From Mycobacterium sp. (GTDB lineage: Bacteria; Actinomycetota; Actinomycetes; Mycobacteriales; Mycobacteriaceae), in NCBI GenBank assembly GCA_011620645.1, contig WOYS01000082.1:98641-131808 (forward strand): a DNA stretch of 33,168 nucleotides, given 5' to 3'. Shown here piece by piece: positions 16,201 to 24,853 of this stretch. Below the pieces are notes generated by a model. That model saw nothing but the letters and a program-made list of their open reading frames with translations, was not told the origin of the DNA and did no database searches. How positions within the stretch are numbered: position 1 is the stretch's first letter; each line of letters begins with the position of its first letter. The translations under genes were made by a program, and so were the position numbers.

Positions 16201-17260
16201 CGGGCCCGATCAGCTCGAAACCATGGCTTCCCGCATACCAGATACCGGGCAGGCCAACACGTTGTCGGATGTCGGCCAGGTCGCGACCGCTCAGTAAGGC
16301 GACAGGACACAGTGCTGCCAGCTTCTCAAGAACCTCGGCGGCACCGTCGACAAGGGTGGCCGCATCTGGATCGGAGACAATGTCGGACAGGGTGCCGTCG
16401 AAGTCGAGGCACACGATCGTCTGCCTACCATTCGCGACCGCGCCGAGCTGACTGTAAGACTCGAGTGCATTCGGCAATTGCGCCATGCGCTTGTCGCCAG
16501 TGCGCACCCGCACTTCGGCGAGGTCGACAACCACTACATCGGCACCGCACCGCAGGAGGTCGTCGGCATGTCCGGTGCGGTCGACGCCGATGACCAATGC
16601 GAACCCGCCGTCACGGCCGGCCGCGACACCGGCCTCGGCATCCTCGATGACCACGGAGCGCTCGGGGACTGCGCCCAGTCTGCTCGCCGCCTCCAGCAGG
16701 ACGGCAGCGGCCGGCTTGCCTGCCAACCCGAGCGCTTCTGAGACGACACCGTCCACCCGGACGGCGAACAGGTCGCCGAGTCCGGCCGCCGCCAGAATGT
16801 GTTCGCAGCTGCGGCTCGACGAGTAAATGGCAGTGGCAACCCCGGCTTCGGCCAGTGTGCGGACCAGCGCCACAGTCGAATCGAACACCGGCACCCCGGC
16901 GTTTGTCAGCTCAAGATAACGCTGCTGCTTGCGGTTGCCGAGTCCGCAGATGGTGTCCTCGACGAGATCGGCCGGGTTCCCCATCGGCAGCGAGATTCCG
17001 CGCGAGGCAAGGAAATCGGCCACTCCGGCATTGCGCGGCTTGCCGTCGACGTAGTGGCGGTAGTCGTCAGAGGTGAACGACGAGCAATTCTCACGGGCAG
17101 CTGCGGGTCGGCGATGCAGAAACTCGTCGAACATGGTGGCCCACGCCGCGGCGTGAATCGAAGCAGTGTCTGTGACCACCCCATCGAGGTCAAAGATCAC
17201 CGCGTCATGCAAGCGCGGGTCGATCGTGATCGGCGCCTTCACAATGTTGAACCCTGCCAA
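13253..17260 (-). CDS. otsB1: OtsB1-type three-domain enzyme: HAD mutase/phosphatase, trehalose-phosphatase, GH65
   Basis: 1335 aa, close in length and layout to M. tuberculosis OtsB1 (Rv2006). Residues about 15-240 are a beta-phosphoglucomutase-like HAD domain with DLDGVVTDT (D24, D26). Residues about 280-505 are a trehalose-6-phosphate phosphatase domain with CLDFDGTLSD (D286, D288), SGRDL and GDDLTDEDAF. From about 540 to the end is a GH65 module with GPDEFHSGYP (acid E1018), YQASKQADALMLLYL and GGTTSEGIHLAAMAGS. Together they suggest trehalose-6-phosphate dephosphorylation coupled to trehalose or maltose phosphorolysis and glucose-1-phosphate handling. The start is TTG 17260, five bases after the pfkB stop; GTG 17242 is an alternative. 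Co-transcribed with pfkB. Confidence 0.93.
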   Translation of the reverse strand: MAGFNIVKAPITIDPRLHDAVIFDLDGVVTDTASIHAAAWATMFDEFLHRRPAAARENCSSFTSDDYRHYVDGKPRNAGVADFLASRGISLPMGNPADLVEDTICGLGNRKQQRYLELTNAGVPVFDSTVALVRTLAEAGVATAIYSSSRSCEHILAAAGLGDLFAVRVDGVVSEALGLAGKPAAAVLLEAASRLGAVPERSVVIEDAEAGVAAGRDGGFALVIGVDRTGHADDLLRCGADVVVVDLAEVRVRTGDKRMAQLPNALESYSQLGAVANGRQTIVCLDFDGTLSDIVSDPDAATLVDGAAEVLEKLAALCPVALLSGRDLADIRQRVGLPGIWYAGSHGFELIGPDGTHHDNDLAATAIPVLERAGHELCEELSQTPGVRVESKRYAVAVHYRNVVPDRVREIITATRRCGKRLGLRVTGGRKVLELRPDIDWDKGAALAWIRDRISGTGRALPIYIGDDLTDEDAFDAVRLNGVGIVVRHEEDGGRPTAASFTLNNPTEVCELLRRCGEWIAHRTADDAWTLTFDEYEPRDERLREALCTVGNGYFATRGAAPETSAVPNHYPGTYAAGVYNRLDDVIDGKTTGHESLVNLPNWLPLTFRIDGGGWFDVDAVELLSYRQTLDLRTAVLTRGLRFRDDVGRITTVTQRRFASMNQAHVAALETTIVAENWTGTIEIRSTLDANVCNCGVERYRQLAGNHLDSVQKSELTENSVLLTVRTRQSRIAVALAARTTVWHDDKPAAAKYRLVDEEFEVGHEICAEMAEGQSLVVDKVVTLVTGRDVATSEPSAGAERRLGRQGRFGEILDGHALAWTHIWERLSIEFADHADELRILRLHLMHLLQTVSQHSEDLDIGVPARGLHGEAYRGHIFWDELFIFPVLNLRFPMITRALLRYRYRRLIEARRAAKLAGFCGAMFPWQSGSDGREESPESHLNPRSGRWNPDPSHLAHHIGIAIAYNVWQFYQVTGDLAYLIDYGAEMLIEIARFWVSRTTYEEHRGRFGIHGVIGPDEFHSGYPDRKYDGVDNNAYTNVMAVWVILRAMDALETIPLPNRMDLREKLGLSDEELAQWERVSRRMFVPFHDGVISQFEGYDELAELDWETYRARYGSIDRLDRILEAEGDDVNRYQASKQADALMLLYLLSSDELRELLVRLGYDLPAHAIPKMVDYYIARTSHGSTLSAVVHSWVLARANRNRAMEFFQRVLKSDVADIQGGTTSEGIHLAAMAGSVDLVQRCFTGLEIRGNRIILNPYWPESLGELEFPIHYRGHYLHVRVSGRGAEVSVSPRDLPPVTIECHARVEVVAPGRTIRFPEGPRLRPPRHDDRYPG

Positions 17261-17265
17261 CTTTC

Positions 17266-18234
17266 CTACGCATGTACAAGTCCGACGGCTATCGGGTGCT
17301 CCGCGACTTCAAACAGTCGTTCCGTGTCGGAGCGTGTACACGGCTCCGTGCCCGGCGTCATCAGCATGGCCGCGCCTGCGGCGATGCCAAACCGCACCGA
17401 CTCATCCAGTGGCCAGCCTCTGCTCAGCCCCACGGTGATCCCCGCGACCATGGCATCGCCGGCGCCCACGCCGCTGACCGCCCGCATCGGAATGGCTGCG
17501 AATCGCAAGCTTTCTCGTTGCGTGGCAAGTAGTGCACCCTTGGAGCCCAGCGACACGACAACGGCTTTGGCTTGCCCACAGTCGATGATCTCGTGGGCGG
17601 CGGCCAGCTGCTCGGGCTCCGTCGCGAGTTCGCGGCCGACGCATTCCCGGAGTTCTCGCACGCTCGCCTTGAGCAGGAACACACCCGACGTGACATGCCG
17701 CAGGCCGTTGCCGGATGTGTCCAGAACGAGCGATGCGCCGACATCACGGCACACCAGCGCCACCTGCTGATAGAAGTTGGCCGGGACCCCGGGCGGCAGG
17801 CTCCCGCTGGCCACGACGAAGCTGGCTCCCGTCGCCGCCTTCCGGAGCTCGTCGAGACATCGCTTCTGCTCGATGAACGTCAGACAGGGCCCAGGAAGCA
17901 CGAACCGGTATTGCAAACCGGTGCTGGTTTCGTTGACGGTGAAACTTTCTCGCGTCGCTCCGTCGACATTGACACGCCGAAATGGAACCTCGCGCTCGGT
18001 GAGCAGATCGGCGTATGCGTTGCCGGTCGCACCACCCGCCGGAAAGATCGACGACACCGCGGCACCCAGATTGTGCGCCACCTGCGCGACGTTGACGCCG
18101 CCGCCGCCCGGGTCGTGGCGGACACCGGTGCATCTGATCTTTTCCGTGGGACGCACGATGTCGCCGTCGGTGGTGATGTCCAGCGCGGGATTCATCGTCA
18201 ACGTCACGATCGGCGCTTCGCCCGTCGGATCCAT
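17266..18234 (-). CDS. pfkB: PfkB-family sugar kinase (6-phosphofructokinase type)
   Basis: 322-aa ribokinase-family kinase, similar to M. tuberculosis PfkB (Rv2029c). It shows the N-terminal TLTMNPALD motif of 1-phosphofructokinase/PfkB enzymes, the sugar-binding DPGGGGVNVAQ, and the C-terminal signature GVGAGDAMVAG with the catalytic aspartate. Expected reaction: ATP-dependent phosphorylation of fructose 6-phosphate or a related sugar phosphate, supporting glycolysis. ATG 18234 lies 34 bases from a DosR-like palindrome at 18268-18287, so hypoxic or nitric-oxide induction is likely. It forms a two-gene operon with the OtsB1-type gene. Confidence 0.93.
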   Translation of the reverse strand: MDPTGEAPIVTLTMNPALDITTDGDIVRPTEKIRCTGVRHDPGGGGVNVAQVAHNLGAAVSSIFPAGGATGNAYADLLTEREVPFRRVNVDGATRESFTVNETSTGLQYRFVLPGPCLTFIEQKRCLDELRKAATGASFVVASGSLPPGVPANFYQQVALVCRDVGASLVLDTSGNGLRHVTSGVFLLKASVRELRECVGRELATEPEQLAAAHEIIDCGQAKAVVVSLGSKGALLATQRESLRFAAIPMRAVSGVGAGDAMVAGITVGLSRGWPLDESVRFGIAAGAAMLMTPGTEPCTRSDTERLFEVAEHPIAVGLVHA

Positions 18235-18267
18235 GACCTCGATCCGACAACGGCGCCGAGTTCGGCG

Positions 18268-18287
18268 GTAGGGGCTTAAGTCCCTCG
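18268..18287. promoter_or_regulatory. DosR-type binding palindrome 1
   Basis: gtaGGGGCTtaAGTCCCtcg fits the 20-bp DosR consensus TTSGGGACTWWAGTCCCSAA in both half-sites, with mismatches mainly at the outer positions and one inside the left half. It is 34 bases from the pfkB start. A second copy follows 28 bases away, a usual arrangement in DosR promoters. Confidence 0.8.
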
Positions 18288-18295
18288 TCAGCGCC

Positions 18296-18315
18296 TCGGG
18301 GACTTAGTGCCCTAG
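18296..18315. promoter_or_regulatory. DosR-type binding palindrome 2
   Basis: tcgGGGACTtaGTGCCCtag has a perfect left half-site GGGACT, a TA centre and right half GTGCCC. Centre-to-centre distance to palindrome 1 is 28 bases. It is 78 bases upstream of the PEP synthase ATG, so the pair may drive both divergent transcription units. Confidence 0.8.
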
Positions 18316-18393
18316 GGATTCGTGACCTTCGCCACGTCGCCTGTGGTCCCCGGACGCTGGCGACCATGGGGCGCATGGGATAAGCATGGGATC

Positions 18394-20682
18394 ATGCAGA
18401 TCGATAACTTCGTCCGTGACATCTCGACACTACGGATCAGCGATGCCGAAGAGGCCGGCGGCAAGGGCGCGAACATGGGTGAGCTGGTGGCGGCGAAGTT
18501 GCCCGTCCCGCCCGGCTTCGTCCTACTACGGGACTGCTACCGGCACTCCATGGAGGCAGGCGGAGCGGTCTCGGAGCTGAGCGCACTTCACCGTGAGGCT
18601 TTGGCGAATGTGGCCGATACGGCGCGCCTTGCCGAGCTGTGCGAGCGGATGCAGGGCCTCGTTGAGAAGGCCGGGATTGCCGACTCGGTTCGGGATCTGA
18701 TCCTGGACTCGTACCATAAGCTCGGGCCGAACTCCGTCGTCGCGGTGCGATCCTCGGCGACCGGCGAAGACGGCAGCGAGGCTTCGTTTGCAGGCATGAA
18801 TGCGACCATCACGAATGTCAGTGGAGACGAAGACCTCATCGACGCAGTGGTTCGGTGCTGGATGTCGCTGTTCAGCCCCCGCGTGATCACCTACCGGTCC
18901 AGCCGTGATTTCACCGCTGACCCGGCGATGGCGGTGGTGGTGCAGCAGATGGTCAATTCCGAAAAGGCCGGTGTCGCATTCACCGCCGACCCGAGCACGG
19001 GCGCGCGGGACCGCGTGGTAATCGAAGCGGCATTCGGCCTGGGCGAAGTCGTGGTGTCCGGCGAAGTCGAGCCCGACACCTACATCGTCTCCAAGGAAAC
19101 GCTCGAAGTGCTCGACATCAGGCTGGGGATCAAGTCGTTCAAGATCGTGCGCGGTCCCGACGGCCACGACATCACGATCGGCCTGAGCGACCAGGAGGCG
19201 GGTTCCCGGGTGCTCGACGACGGCGAGTTACGGGCCATCGCCGAACTGGCCATCGCGACAGAGCGGCACAACGGGTCCCCGCAAGACACCGAATGGGCTA
19301 TCGCGGCGGGCACGTCGTATCTGGTTCAGGCAAGGCCCATCACGACGTTGCGGCACATGACCGCGCCAACGACGGAAGCCAACGCGGTTCTGGCGCGCGG
19401 ACTCGCCGCGGCACCCGGTATGGCGTCGGGCAGAGTGCGCGTGCTGCAAACCCCCGATCAGGGCGAGCGCCTCCTGGACGGCGAGATCCTCGTTGCCCAG
19501 ATGACCAATCCGGACTGGCTGCCGACGATCCGCCGCGCCGCGGCGCTGGTCACCGACACCGGCGGAATGACCTGTCACGCGGCGATAGTCGCCCGTGAGC
19601 TGGGTGTGCCATGCGTCGTCGGAACTCGCACCGCGACGAGAGACCTCCACGATGGCACGACGGTGACTGTCGATGGCACGAACGGACGGGTCCTGTCCGG
19701 ACGACTGCAGGCAACCTCGACGGCTCGGGCTGCGGTTGTCGGACAGCGCGGACCTTCCGAACCGCGAGCAGAGGTGACGGGCACCAAGGTTTACGTCAAC
19801 CTGGCGATGCCCGACAACGCGGAAAAGGTGGCAGCTCTCGGACCCGATGGCGTCGGCTTGCTGCGCGCCGAGTTCATGCTTACCGAAGCGTTCGGTGGTC
19901 GGCATCCGCGCGACCTGATCGCGCACGGCGAGCAGAAGACGTTGGTCGATGGGCTGGTGACGCCGCTGCTGCGGATTGCCAGCGCGTTCGCGCCCAGGCC
20001 CGTCATCTATCGCACAACCGACTTCCGCACCAATGAATTTCGCGGCCTCCAAGGTGGAGACACCTACGAGCCCGTTGAGCACAATCCGATGATCGGCTAC
20101 CGCGGTTGCTACCGTTACGTCAAGGAACCCGACTTGTTCGCCCTCGAACTACAGGCACTGGCGCAAGTGCGGGAACAGTCACCGAATGTGCACCTTATGA
20201 TCCCGTTCGTGCGCACCCGCTGGGAACTCGAGGAGTGCCTCTCACTGGTGGATGCCAGTCCGTTGGGCCGGCAGCGCGGGCTGCATCGCTGGGTGATGGC
20301 CGAGGTTCCCTCGGTGGTCCACTGGCTACCGGAATACATCGGCATGGGAATCGACGGAGTGTCCATCGGCAGCAACGACCTCACCCAATTGGTACTGGGT
20401 GTAGACCGCGACTCTGACATCTGCGCCGAGTTGTTCGATGAATCCGATCCCGCGGTGCTCGATGCTATCGGTCAGATCATCGGCACCGCACGCAAATACG
20501 GCATCACCTCGTCACTGTGTGGGCAGGCGCCGTCGACGAACCCCGCATTCGCTGAGTACCTGGTCCGGATGGGCATCACGTCGGTATCGGTGAATCCCGA
20601 CGCACTGGGCGCCGCCCGGCGGACAATCGCGGCTGCCGAGAGGCGACTCCTTCTCGAGTCGGCGCGGCAGTCGTCTACCTGA
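18394..20682 (+). CDS. ppsA: Phosphoenolpyruvate synthase
   Basis: 762 aa. Expected reaction: pyruvate + ATP + water to PEP + AMP + phosphate. The N-terminal ATP-grasp domain (about residues 15-325) has GGKGANMGEL and VAVRSSATGEDGSEASFAG. The swivelling domain carries the phospho-histidine H395 in TGGMTCHAAIVAREL. The C-terminal TIM barrel has GVSIGSNDLTQLVLGVDRD and catalytic C709 in SLCGQAPS. Length is near that of E. coli PpsA (792). The frame is open back to GTG 18322, but ATG 18394 fits the family start (IDNFVRDI...). First gene of the divergent run downstream of the DosR-like boxes. It can feed acetyl- or pyruvate-derived carbon into gluconeogenesis, opposite in direction to PfkB. Confidence 0.93.
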   Translation: MQIDNFVRDISTLRISDAEEAGGKGANMGELVAAKLPVPPGFVLLRDCYRHSMEAGGAVSELSALHREALANVADTARLAELCERMQGLVEKAGIADSVRDLILDSYHKLGPNSVVAVRSSATGEDGSEASFAGMNATITNVSGDEDLIDAVVRCWMSLFSPRVITYRSSRDFTADPAMAVVVQQMVNSEKAGVAFTADPSTGARDRVVIEAAFGLGEVVVSGEVEPDTYIVSKETLEVLDIRLGIKSFKIVRGPDGHDITIGLSDQEAGSRVLDDGELRAIAELAIATERHNGSPQDTEWAIAAGTSYLVQARPITTLRHMTAPTTEANAVLARGLAAAPGMASGRVRVLQTPDQGERLLDGEILVAQMTNPDWLPTIRRAAALVTDTGGMTCHAAIVARELGVPCVVGTRTATRDLHDGTTVTVDGTNGRVLSGRLQATSTARAAVVGQRGPSEPRAEVTGTKVYVNLAMPDNAEKVAALGPDGVGLLRAEFMLTEAFGGRHPRDLIAHGEQKTLVDGLVTPLLRIASAFAPRPVIYRTTDFRTNEFRGLQGGDTYEPVEHNPMIGYRGCYRYVKEPDLFALELQALAQVREQSPNVHLMIPFVRTRWELEECLSLVDASPLGRQRGLHRWVMAEVPSVVHWLPEYIGMGIDGVSIGSNDLTQLVLGVDRDSDICAELFDESDPAVLDAIGQIIGTARKYGITSSLCGQAPSTNPAFAEYLVRMGITSVSVNPDALGAARRTIAAAERRLLLESARQSST

Positions 20683-20767
20683 CCAAAACGGTGACCAACC
20701 CGAAATCGATCACGATCGGCCGCGATCTGACGGCGCGGTGCGATCCGAGGACCGAAGACTGGCGACC

Positions 20768-20787
20768 TTGGTGACTTTCGTCTCTAT
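20768..20787. promoter_or_regulatory. Degenerate DosR-like palindrome
   Basis: ttgGTGACTttCGTCTCtat: one mismatch in the left half-site and two in the right half relative to the DosR consensus, with a TT centre. It lies in the 163-base gap between the PEP synthase stop and the next gene, where an internal promoter could sit. Weak match. Confidence 0.35.
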
Positions 20788-20845
20788 TCCGACTCCGCCT
20801 CGACGGAAACGATGAAGGCGTTGCACACAGCCGAAGGGGATAGTG

Positions 20846-21112
20846 ATGACGCCGACCCACCGTGAGGAACTGACCTGGGCCCAACTCGACGCCATCGCGT
20901 GGAGATTTCTCCGCTCCGCGTTCACCGGGCAGATCTACGCCAACTGGCCGATTGACCGGCGCGTCGACGCCTACCTTCTGCACCACGGGCCGGCCCAGCT
21001 GCTCAATGACGGGTCCAACTACGACGCGCTGGTCGAATGCATCATGGCCAATGTCGGTGCCGCATTGCGCACTGGGATTCTTCAGTCGCCGAACGGCAAG
21101 GAAGCATCATGA
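20846..21112 (+). CDS. Small conserved-looking protein of unknown function
   Basis: 88-aa protein beginning MTPTHREELTWAQLDAIAWRFL. I do not recognise a family. It is mostly alpha-helical in character with several aromatic residues (WRFL, YANWPIDRRVDAYLL), no signal peptide, no membrane segment and no cysteine pairs. AAGGGGA at 20834-20840 precedes ATG 20846; GTG 20843 is in frame. Its stop overlaps the ATG of the acetyl-CoA synthetase gene (ATGA), so it is translationally coupled to it and may be an accessory or regulatory partner. Confidence 0.8.
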   Translation: MTPTHREELTWAQLDAIAWRFLRSAFTGQIYANWPIDRRVDAYLLHHGPAQLLNDGSNYDALVECIMANVGAALRTGILQSPNGKEAS

Positions 21113-22905
21113 AGGTCATCGAAAAGACGCCAGCAGACTGGGCGGTTACGCCGAACTTTACCGACTACGAGCGCACCCGCGCCGGGTTCAGCTGGTCAAC
21201 AGTGCCCGACCTGTGCGCAGGAATGGGTCCCGGGGGCTGCAACATTGCGTACGCGGCAGTCGACCGGCACGCCTACGGGACGGCAGCAGACCGCATGGCG
21301 CTGAGGTTTGTCACCGATGAGGGCGCACCCGAAGAACTCGTCGTTCATGAGGTGAGTTATGGCGAACTCGCAACATTGGTCCGGCAATTCACCAATGTGC
21401 TGCGTTCCTTGGGCATCGGTAAGGGTGAGCGGGTGTTCACGATCATGGGGCGTGTTCCCGAGCTCTACATCACAGTGTTCGGTGCGTTGCGCAACGGTTG
21501 TGTGGTTTCGCCGCTCTTCTCAGCCTTTGGGCCGGAGCCTCTCGCTGATCGAATCAACATCGGCGAGGGCAGCGTGCTCGTGACCACATCGGCGATTTAT
21601 GACCGCAAGCTCTCGAAGATCCGGGACCGGCTTACCTCCGTTCGGCATATCATCTTGCTGGATCAAGGGGTCTCGCACGGGGACGTGGCGGGGACGCTGA
21701 ACTACCGGCACCTGATGGCCAGCGTCGACGACGACTCGCCGATCGAGGCCACGACGGCCGATGACCCTGCCCTGCTGCACTTCACCAGCGGCACCACCGG
21801 AACGCCGAAAGGCGCACTTCACGCACACGGCGCGGTGACCATGCACTATCTCACCGGCATGTACGCGCTCGACCTCCATCCCGACGACATCTATTGGTGC
21901 ACCGCCGATCCAGGCTGGGTCACCGGAATGTCCTACGGTGTGATCTCCCCGCTGCTTCACGGTGTCACGTCGATCGTCGACGAGGCCGAATTCGACGCCG
22001 AGCGCTGGTACCGAATCCTGCAATCTCAGTCGGTATCGGTCTGGTACACCGCCCCGACCGCGATACGCATGCTCATCAAGGCAGGTCCAGAACTTGCGGC
22101 AGGCTTCAGGTTCCCACGGCTCCGGTTCGTCGCCAGCGTCGGTGAGCCACTCAACGCCGAAGCGGTGTGGTGGGGGAAACGGGTGCTGGGCTTACCGATT
22201 CACGACAACTGGTGGCAGACAGAGACCGGCGGCATCATGATCGCGAACACCCCGGCGTTCGACATCAAACCGGGTTCGATGGGTCGGCCTCTGCCCGGTG
22301 TGGACGCGTATGTGGTTCGCCGCCATGACGACGGCACCGTTTCAGTCATCGAGGAACCCGGAATCGAGGGTGAACTCGCCCTCAAGCCCGGCTGGCCCTC
22401 GATGTTTCGTGAGTACCTGCACCAAGATGAGCGGTACCGCAGGTGCTTCGCCAACGGGCTGTACCTGAGCGGGGACCTCGTCAAGCGCGACGAGGACGGC
22501 TACTTCTGGTTTGTCGGCCGCGCCGATGACGTGATCAAGTCGGCCGGACATCTGATCGGGCCGTTCGAGGTGGAGAACGCTCTGACCGATCATCCGGCGG
22601 TTGCCGAGGCAGCCGTCATCGGAAAACCTGACCCAACCGTCGGCGAATTAGTGAAGGCGTTCATCACACTCAAGGATGGGTTCACCGCCAGCGACGATCT
22701 ACGGCTAGAGGTACTGGGGCACGCCCGCAAGCGCCTCGGCGCCGCGGTGGCGCCCAAGGAGATCGAGTTCGTGGAAACGCTGCCCCACACTCGCAGCGGA
22801 AAGATCATGCGACGCCTGCTGAAGGCCCGTGAACTCGGGCTGCCCGAAGGCGACACGTCCACGATCGAAGCGCCTGCGCCGCAGCAGCTGGAAGCATCGT
22901 CATGA
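21109..22905 (+). CDS. acsA: Acetyl-CoA synthetase (AMP-forming), AcsA type
   Basis: 598-aa adenylate-forming ligase converting acetate (possibly another short acid), ATP and CoA to acyl-CoA, AMP and pyrophosphate. Motifs in order: [11 protein letters not shown] (from about residue 225), [31 protein letters not shown], and the C-terminal RSGKIMRR with K565, the lysine that is normally acetylated to switch Acs off. Size matches the shorter AcsA branch rather than the 650-aa Acs. The frame is open upstream to 21037, but ATG 21109 overlaps the stop of the small upstream gene. With PEP synthase and the dehydrogenase genes it forms an acetyl-CoA/pyruvate module. Confidence 0.92.
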   Translation: MKVIEKTPADWAVTPNFTDYERTRAGFSWSTVPDLCAGMGPGGCNIAYAAVDRHAYGTAADRMALRFVTDEGAPEELVVHEVSYGELATLVRQFTNVLRSLGIGKGERVFTIMGRVPELYITVFGALRNGCVVSPLFSAFGPEPLADRINIGEGSVLVTTSAIYDRKLSKIRDRLTSVRHIILLDQGVSHGDVAGTLNYRHLMASVDDDSPIEATTADDPALLHFTSGTTGTPKGALHAHGAVTMHYLTGMYALDLHPDDIYWCTADPGWVTGMSYGVISPLLHGVTSIVDEAEFDAERWYRILQSQSVSVWYTAPTAIRMLIKAGPELAAGFRFPRLRFVASVGEPLNAEAVWWGKRVLGLPIHDNWWQTETGGIMIANTPAFDIKPGSMGRPLPGVDAYVVRRHDDGTVSVIEEPGIEGELALKPGWPSMFREYLHQDERYRRCFANGLYLSGDLVKRDEDGYFWFVGRADDVIKSAGHLIGPFEVENALTDHPAVAEAAVIGKPDPTVGELVKAFITLKDGFTASDDLRLEVLGHARKRLGAAVAPKEIEFVETLPHTRSGKIMRRLLKARELGLPEGDTSTIEAPAPQQLEASS

Positions 22906-23882
22906 CCGACGCCGAGCTGGCCCGCGCTCTGCTGTCGGACATGGTGCGGGTACGCCTGATGGAAGAGAAGTGCGCAGAGCTTTACAGCGCAGCCAAGATC
23001 CGCGGCTTCCTTCACCTCTATATCGGTGAGGAGGCGGTGGCAGCTGGTTCGTTGCGAGCGCTGACCGACGGCGACGCGGTGGTGGCCACCTACCGCGAGC
23101 ACGCCCACGCACTGCTGCGAGGCGTGCCGATGACCAAGATCATGGCCGAGATGTTCGGAAAGCAGGAGGGCTGCTCGCGCGGGCGGGGTGGCTCGATGCA
23201 CCTGTTCGACGCGAGCGTCCGGTTCTACGGCGGCAACGCGATCGTTGCAGGCGGGCTGCCGCTGGCGGTGGGGTTGGCGCTGGCGGACAGGCAGCTGGGC
23301 CGAAAAAGGGTTAGTGCATGCTATTTCGGCGAGGGAGCGATCGCCGAGGGCGCGTTCCACGAGTCGCTGAACCTGGCCGAGCTGTGGCAGCTGCCGGTGC
23401 TGTTCTGTTGCGAGAACAACCTGTACGCGATGGGCACGGCGCTGGACCGGGAACTGTCGCAGGTCGATCTGACCGCCAAGGCCGCGTCGTACCGGGTGCC
23501 GGCGCTGTCGGTGGACGGGATGGATGTGCTGGCCTGCCATACCGCCGCCCAAGAGGCGGCGTATCACGTGCGCAGCGGCGCGGGGCCGTTCTTCCTCGAG
23601 TTCCGCACCTACCGGTTCCGGCCACACTCGATGTTCGACCCGGAACTGTACCGCGACAAGACCGAGGTCGAACACTGGCGTGAACGCGATCCGGTCCGCA
23701 CGTTCAGCGAACGGTGCCTGACGGAGGGCATGCTGAGTGATGACGATGTCGCCGCGATCCGCGCCGCCGCCGAAGACGAGTTGGCGGAGGCGGTCGCCTA
23801 CGCCGAGGCCGGAACGCTTGAGGACGTGGCCGACCTGACACGAGACGTGCTGACCCCGGCGACCCCGGAGCCGGTCCGATGA
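22902..23882 (+). CDS. pdhA: 2-oxoacid (probably pyruvate) dehydrogenase E1 component, alpha subunit
   Basis: 326-aa thiamine-diphosphate-dependent E1-alpha. Features: [35 protein letters not shown], the ThDP/Mg motif GEG-x26-NN ([15 protein letters not shown] to CCENN), and the loop [13 protein letters not shown]. The FYGGNAIV and ENNLYAMGT segments resemble pyruvate dehydrogenase more than acetoin or branched-chain enzymes, but substrate specificity cannot be settled. The metal-binding aspartate of the usual GDG motif is glutamate here. ATG overlaps the acetyl-CoA synthetase stop by four bases, and its own stop overlaps the E1-beta start by four. Confidence 0.9.
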   Translation: MTDAELARALLSDMVRVRLMEEKCAELYSAAKIRGFLHLYIGEEAVAAGSLRALTDGDAVVATYREHAHALLRGVPMTKIMAEMFGKQEGCSRGRGGSMHLFDASVRFYGGNAIVAGGLPLAVGLALADRQLGRKRVSACYFGEGAIAEGAFHESLNLAELWQLPVLFCCENNLYAMGTALDRELSQVDLTAKAASYRVPALSVDGMDVLACHTAAQEAAYHVRSGAGPFFLEFRTYRFRPHSMFDPELYRDKTEVEHWRERDPVRTFSERCLTEGMLSDDDVAAIRAAAEDELAEAVAYAEAGTLEDVADLTRDVLTPATPEPVR

Positions 23883-24853
23883 AGACGGCATATCGCACCG
23901 CGGTGCATGATTCGATCCGCGACGCCATGCTCGCCGACCCGCGGGTGCTGCTGATGGGCGAGGATGTCGGCCGTTACGGCGGCACCTACGCCGCATCCAA
24001 GGGCCTACTCGAGGAGTTCGGACCGGACCGTATCCGCGACACCCCGCTATCCGAGTTGGGCTTCGTCGGAGTGGGAATCGGCGCCGCGCTCAACGGGTTA
24101 CGGCCGATCGTCGAAGTGATGACGGTCAACTTCAGCCTGCTGGCGCTGGACCAGATCGTGAACACCGCGGCGGCGCTGCGCCATATGTCCGGAGGCCAGT
24201 TCTCGGTACCGCTGGTGGTGCGCATGGCGACCGGGGCGGGACGCCAGCTGGCCGCCCAGCATTCACACAGCTTCGAGGGCTGGTACGCCCACATTCCGGG
24301 GATCAAGGTCCTGGCCCCGGCAACGGTGGCCGACGCCTACGGAATGCTGCCCACCGCCCTGGCGGACCCTGACCCGGTGATCATCTTCGAGCACGTGCAG
24401 TTGTACAACACCTCGACGGACATCGACATGCTGATGCCGACCGACATCGACCGGGCGGCAGTGCGGCGCGCCGGCAAGGATGTCACGATGATCGCCTACG
24501 GCGGCTGCGTACCCAAGGCACTGGATGCCGCCGTTGAACTGTCGCTAGCCGGAATCGACTGTGAGGTAGTCGATTTACGCGTGCTACGGCCACTCGACGA
24601 CGACACCATCCTCGAGTCGGTGCGCAAGACTCACCGGGTCGTGGTGGTCGACGAAGCCTGGCGCTCCGGCAGCCTCGCCGGTGAGATCAGCGCACGCATC
24701 GTGGAGAACGCGTTCTACGATCTGGACGCGCCGATCGCCCGGGTGTGCACCGAGGAAGTGCCCATTCCCTACGCCAAGCACCTCGAACAGGCGGCCCTGC
24801 CGCAACCGGAAAAGATCGTGGCCGCCGTGCAGAGTCTGTTCGGTGATCGGTGA
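23879..24853 (+). CDS. pdhB: 2-oxoacid (probably pyruvate) dehydrogenase E1 component, beta subunit
   Basis: 324-aa transketolase-like E1-beta that completes the ThDP site with E1-alpha. Conserved segments: [34 protein letters not shown] with the glutamate that activates Th[22 protein letters not shown], and in the C-terminal domain [15 protein letters not shown]. Length is normal. Overlaps E1-alpha by four bases upstream and the E2 gene downstream, so the three subunits are made from one coupled message. Confidence 0.93.
   Translation: MKTAYRTAVHDSIRDAMLADPRVLLMGEDVGRYGGTYAASKGLLEEFGPDRIRDTPLSELGFVGVGIGAALNGLRPIVEVMTVNFSLLALDQIVNTAAALRHMSGGQFSVPLVVRMATGAGRQLAAQHSHSFEGWYAHIPGIKVLAPATVADAYGMLPTALADPDPVIIFEHVQLYNTSTDIDMLMPTDIDRAAVRRAGKDVTMIAYGGCVPKALDAAVELSLAGIDCEVVDLRVLRPLDDDTILESVRKTHRVVVVDEAWRSGSLAGEISARIVENAFYDLDAPIARVCTEEVPIPYAKHLEQAALPQPEKIVAAVQSLFGDR

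Noticed and set aside
22590..23996. 468-residue minus-strand frame across acsA, E1-alpha and E1-beta
   Set aside because: Arg/His/Gln-rich antisense translation spanning three well-supported plus-strand genes.
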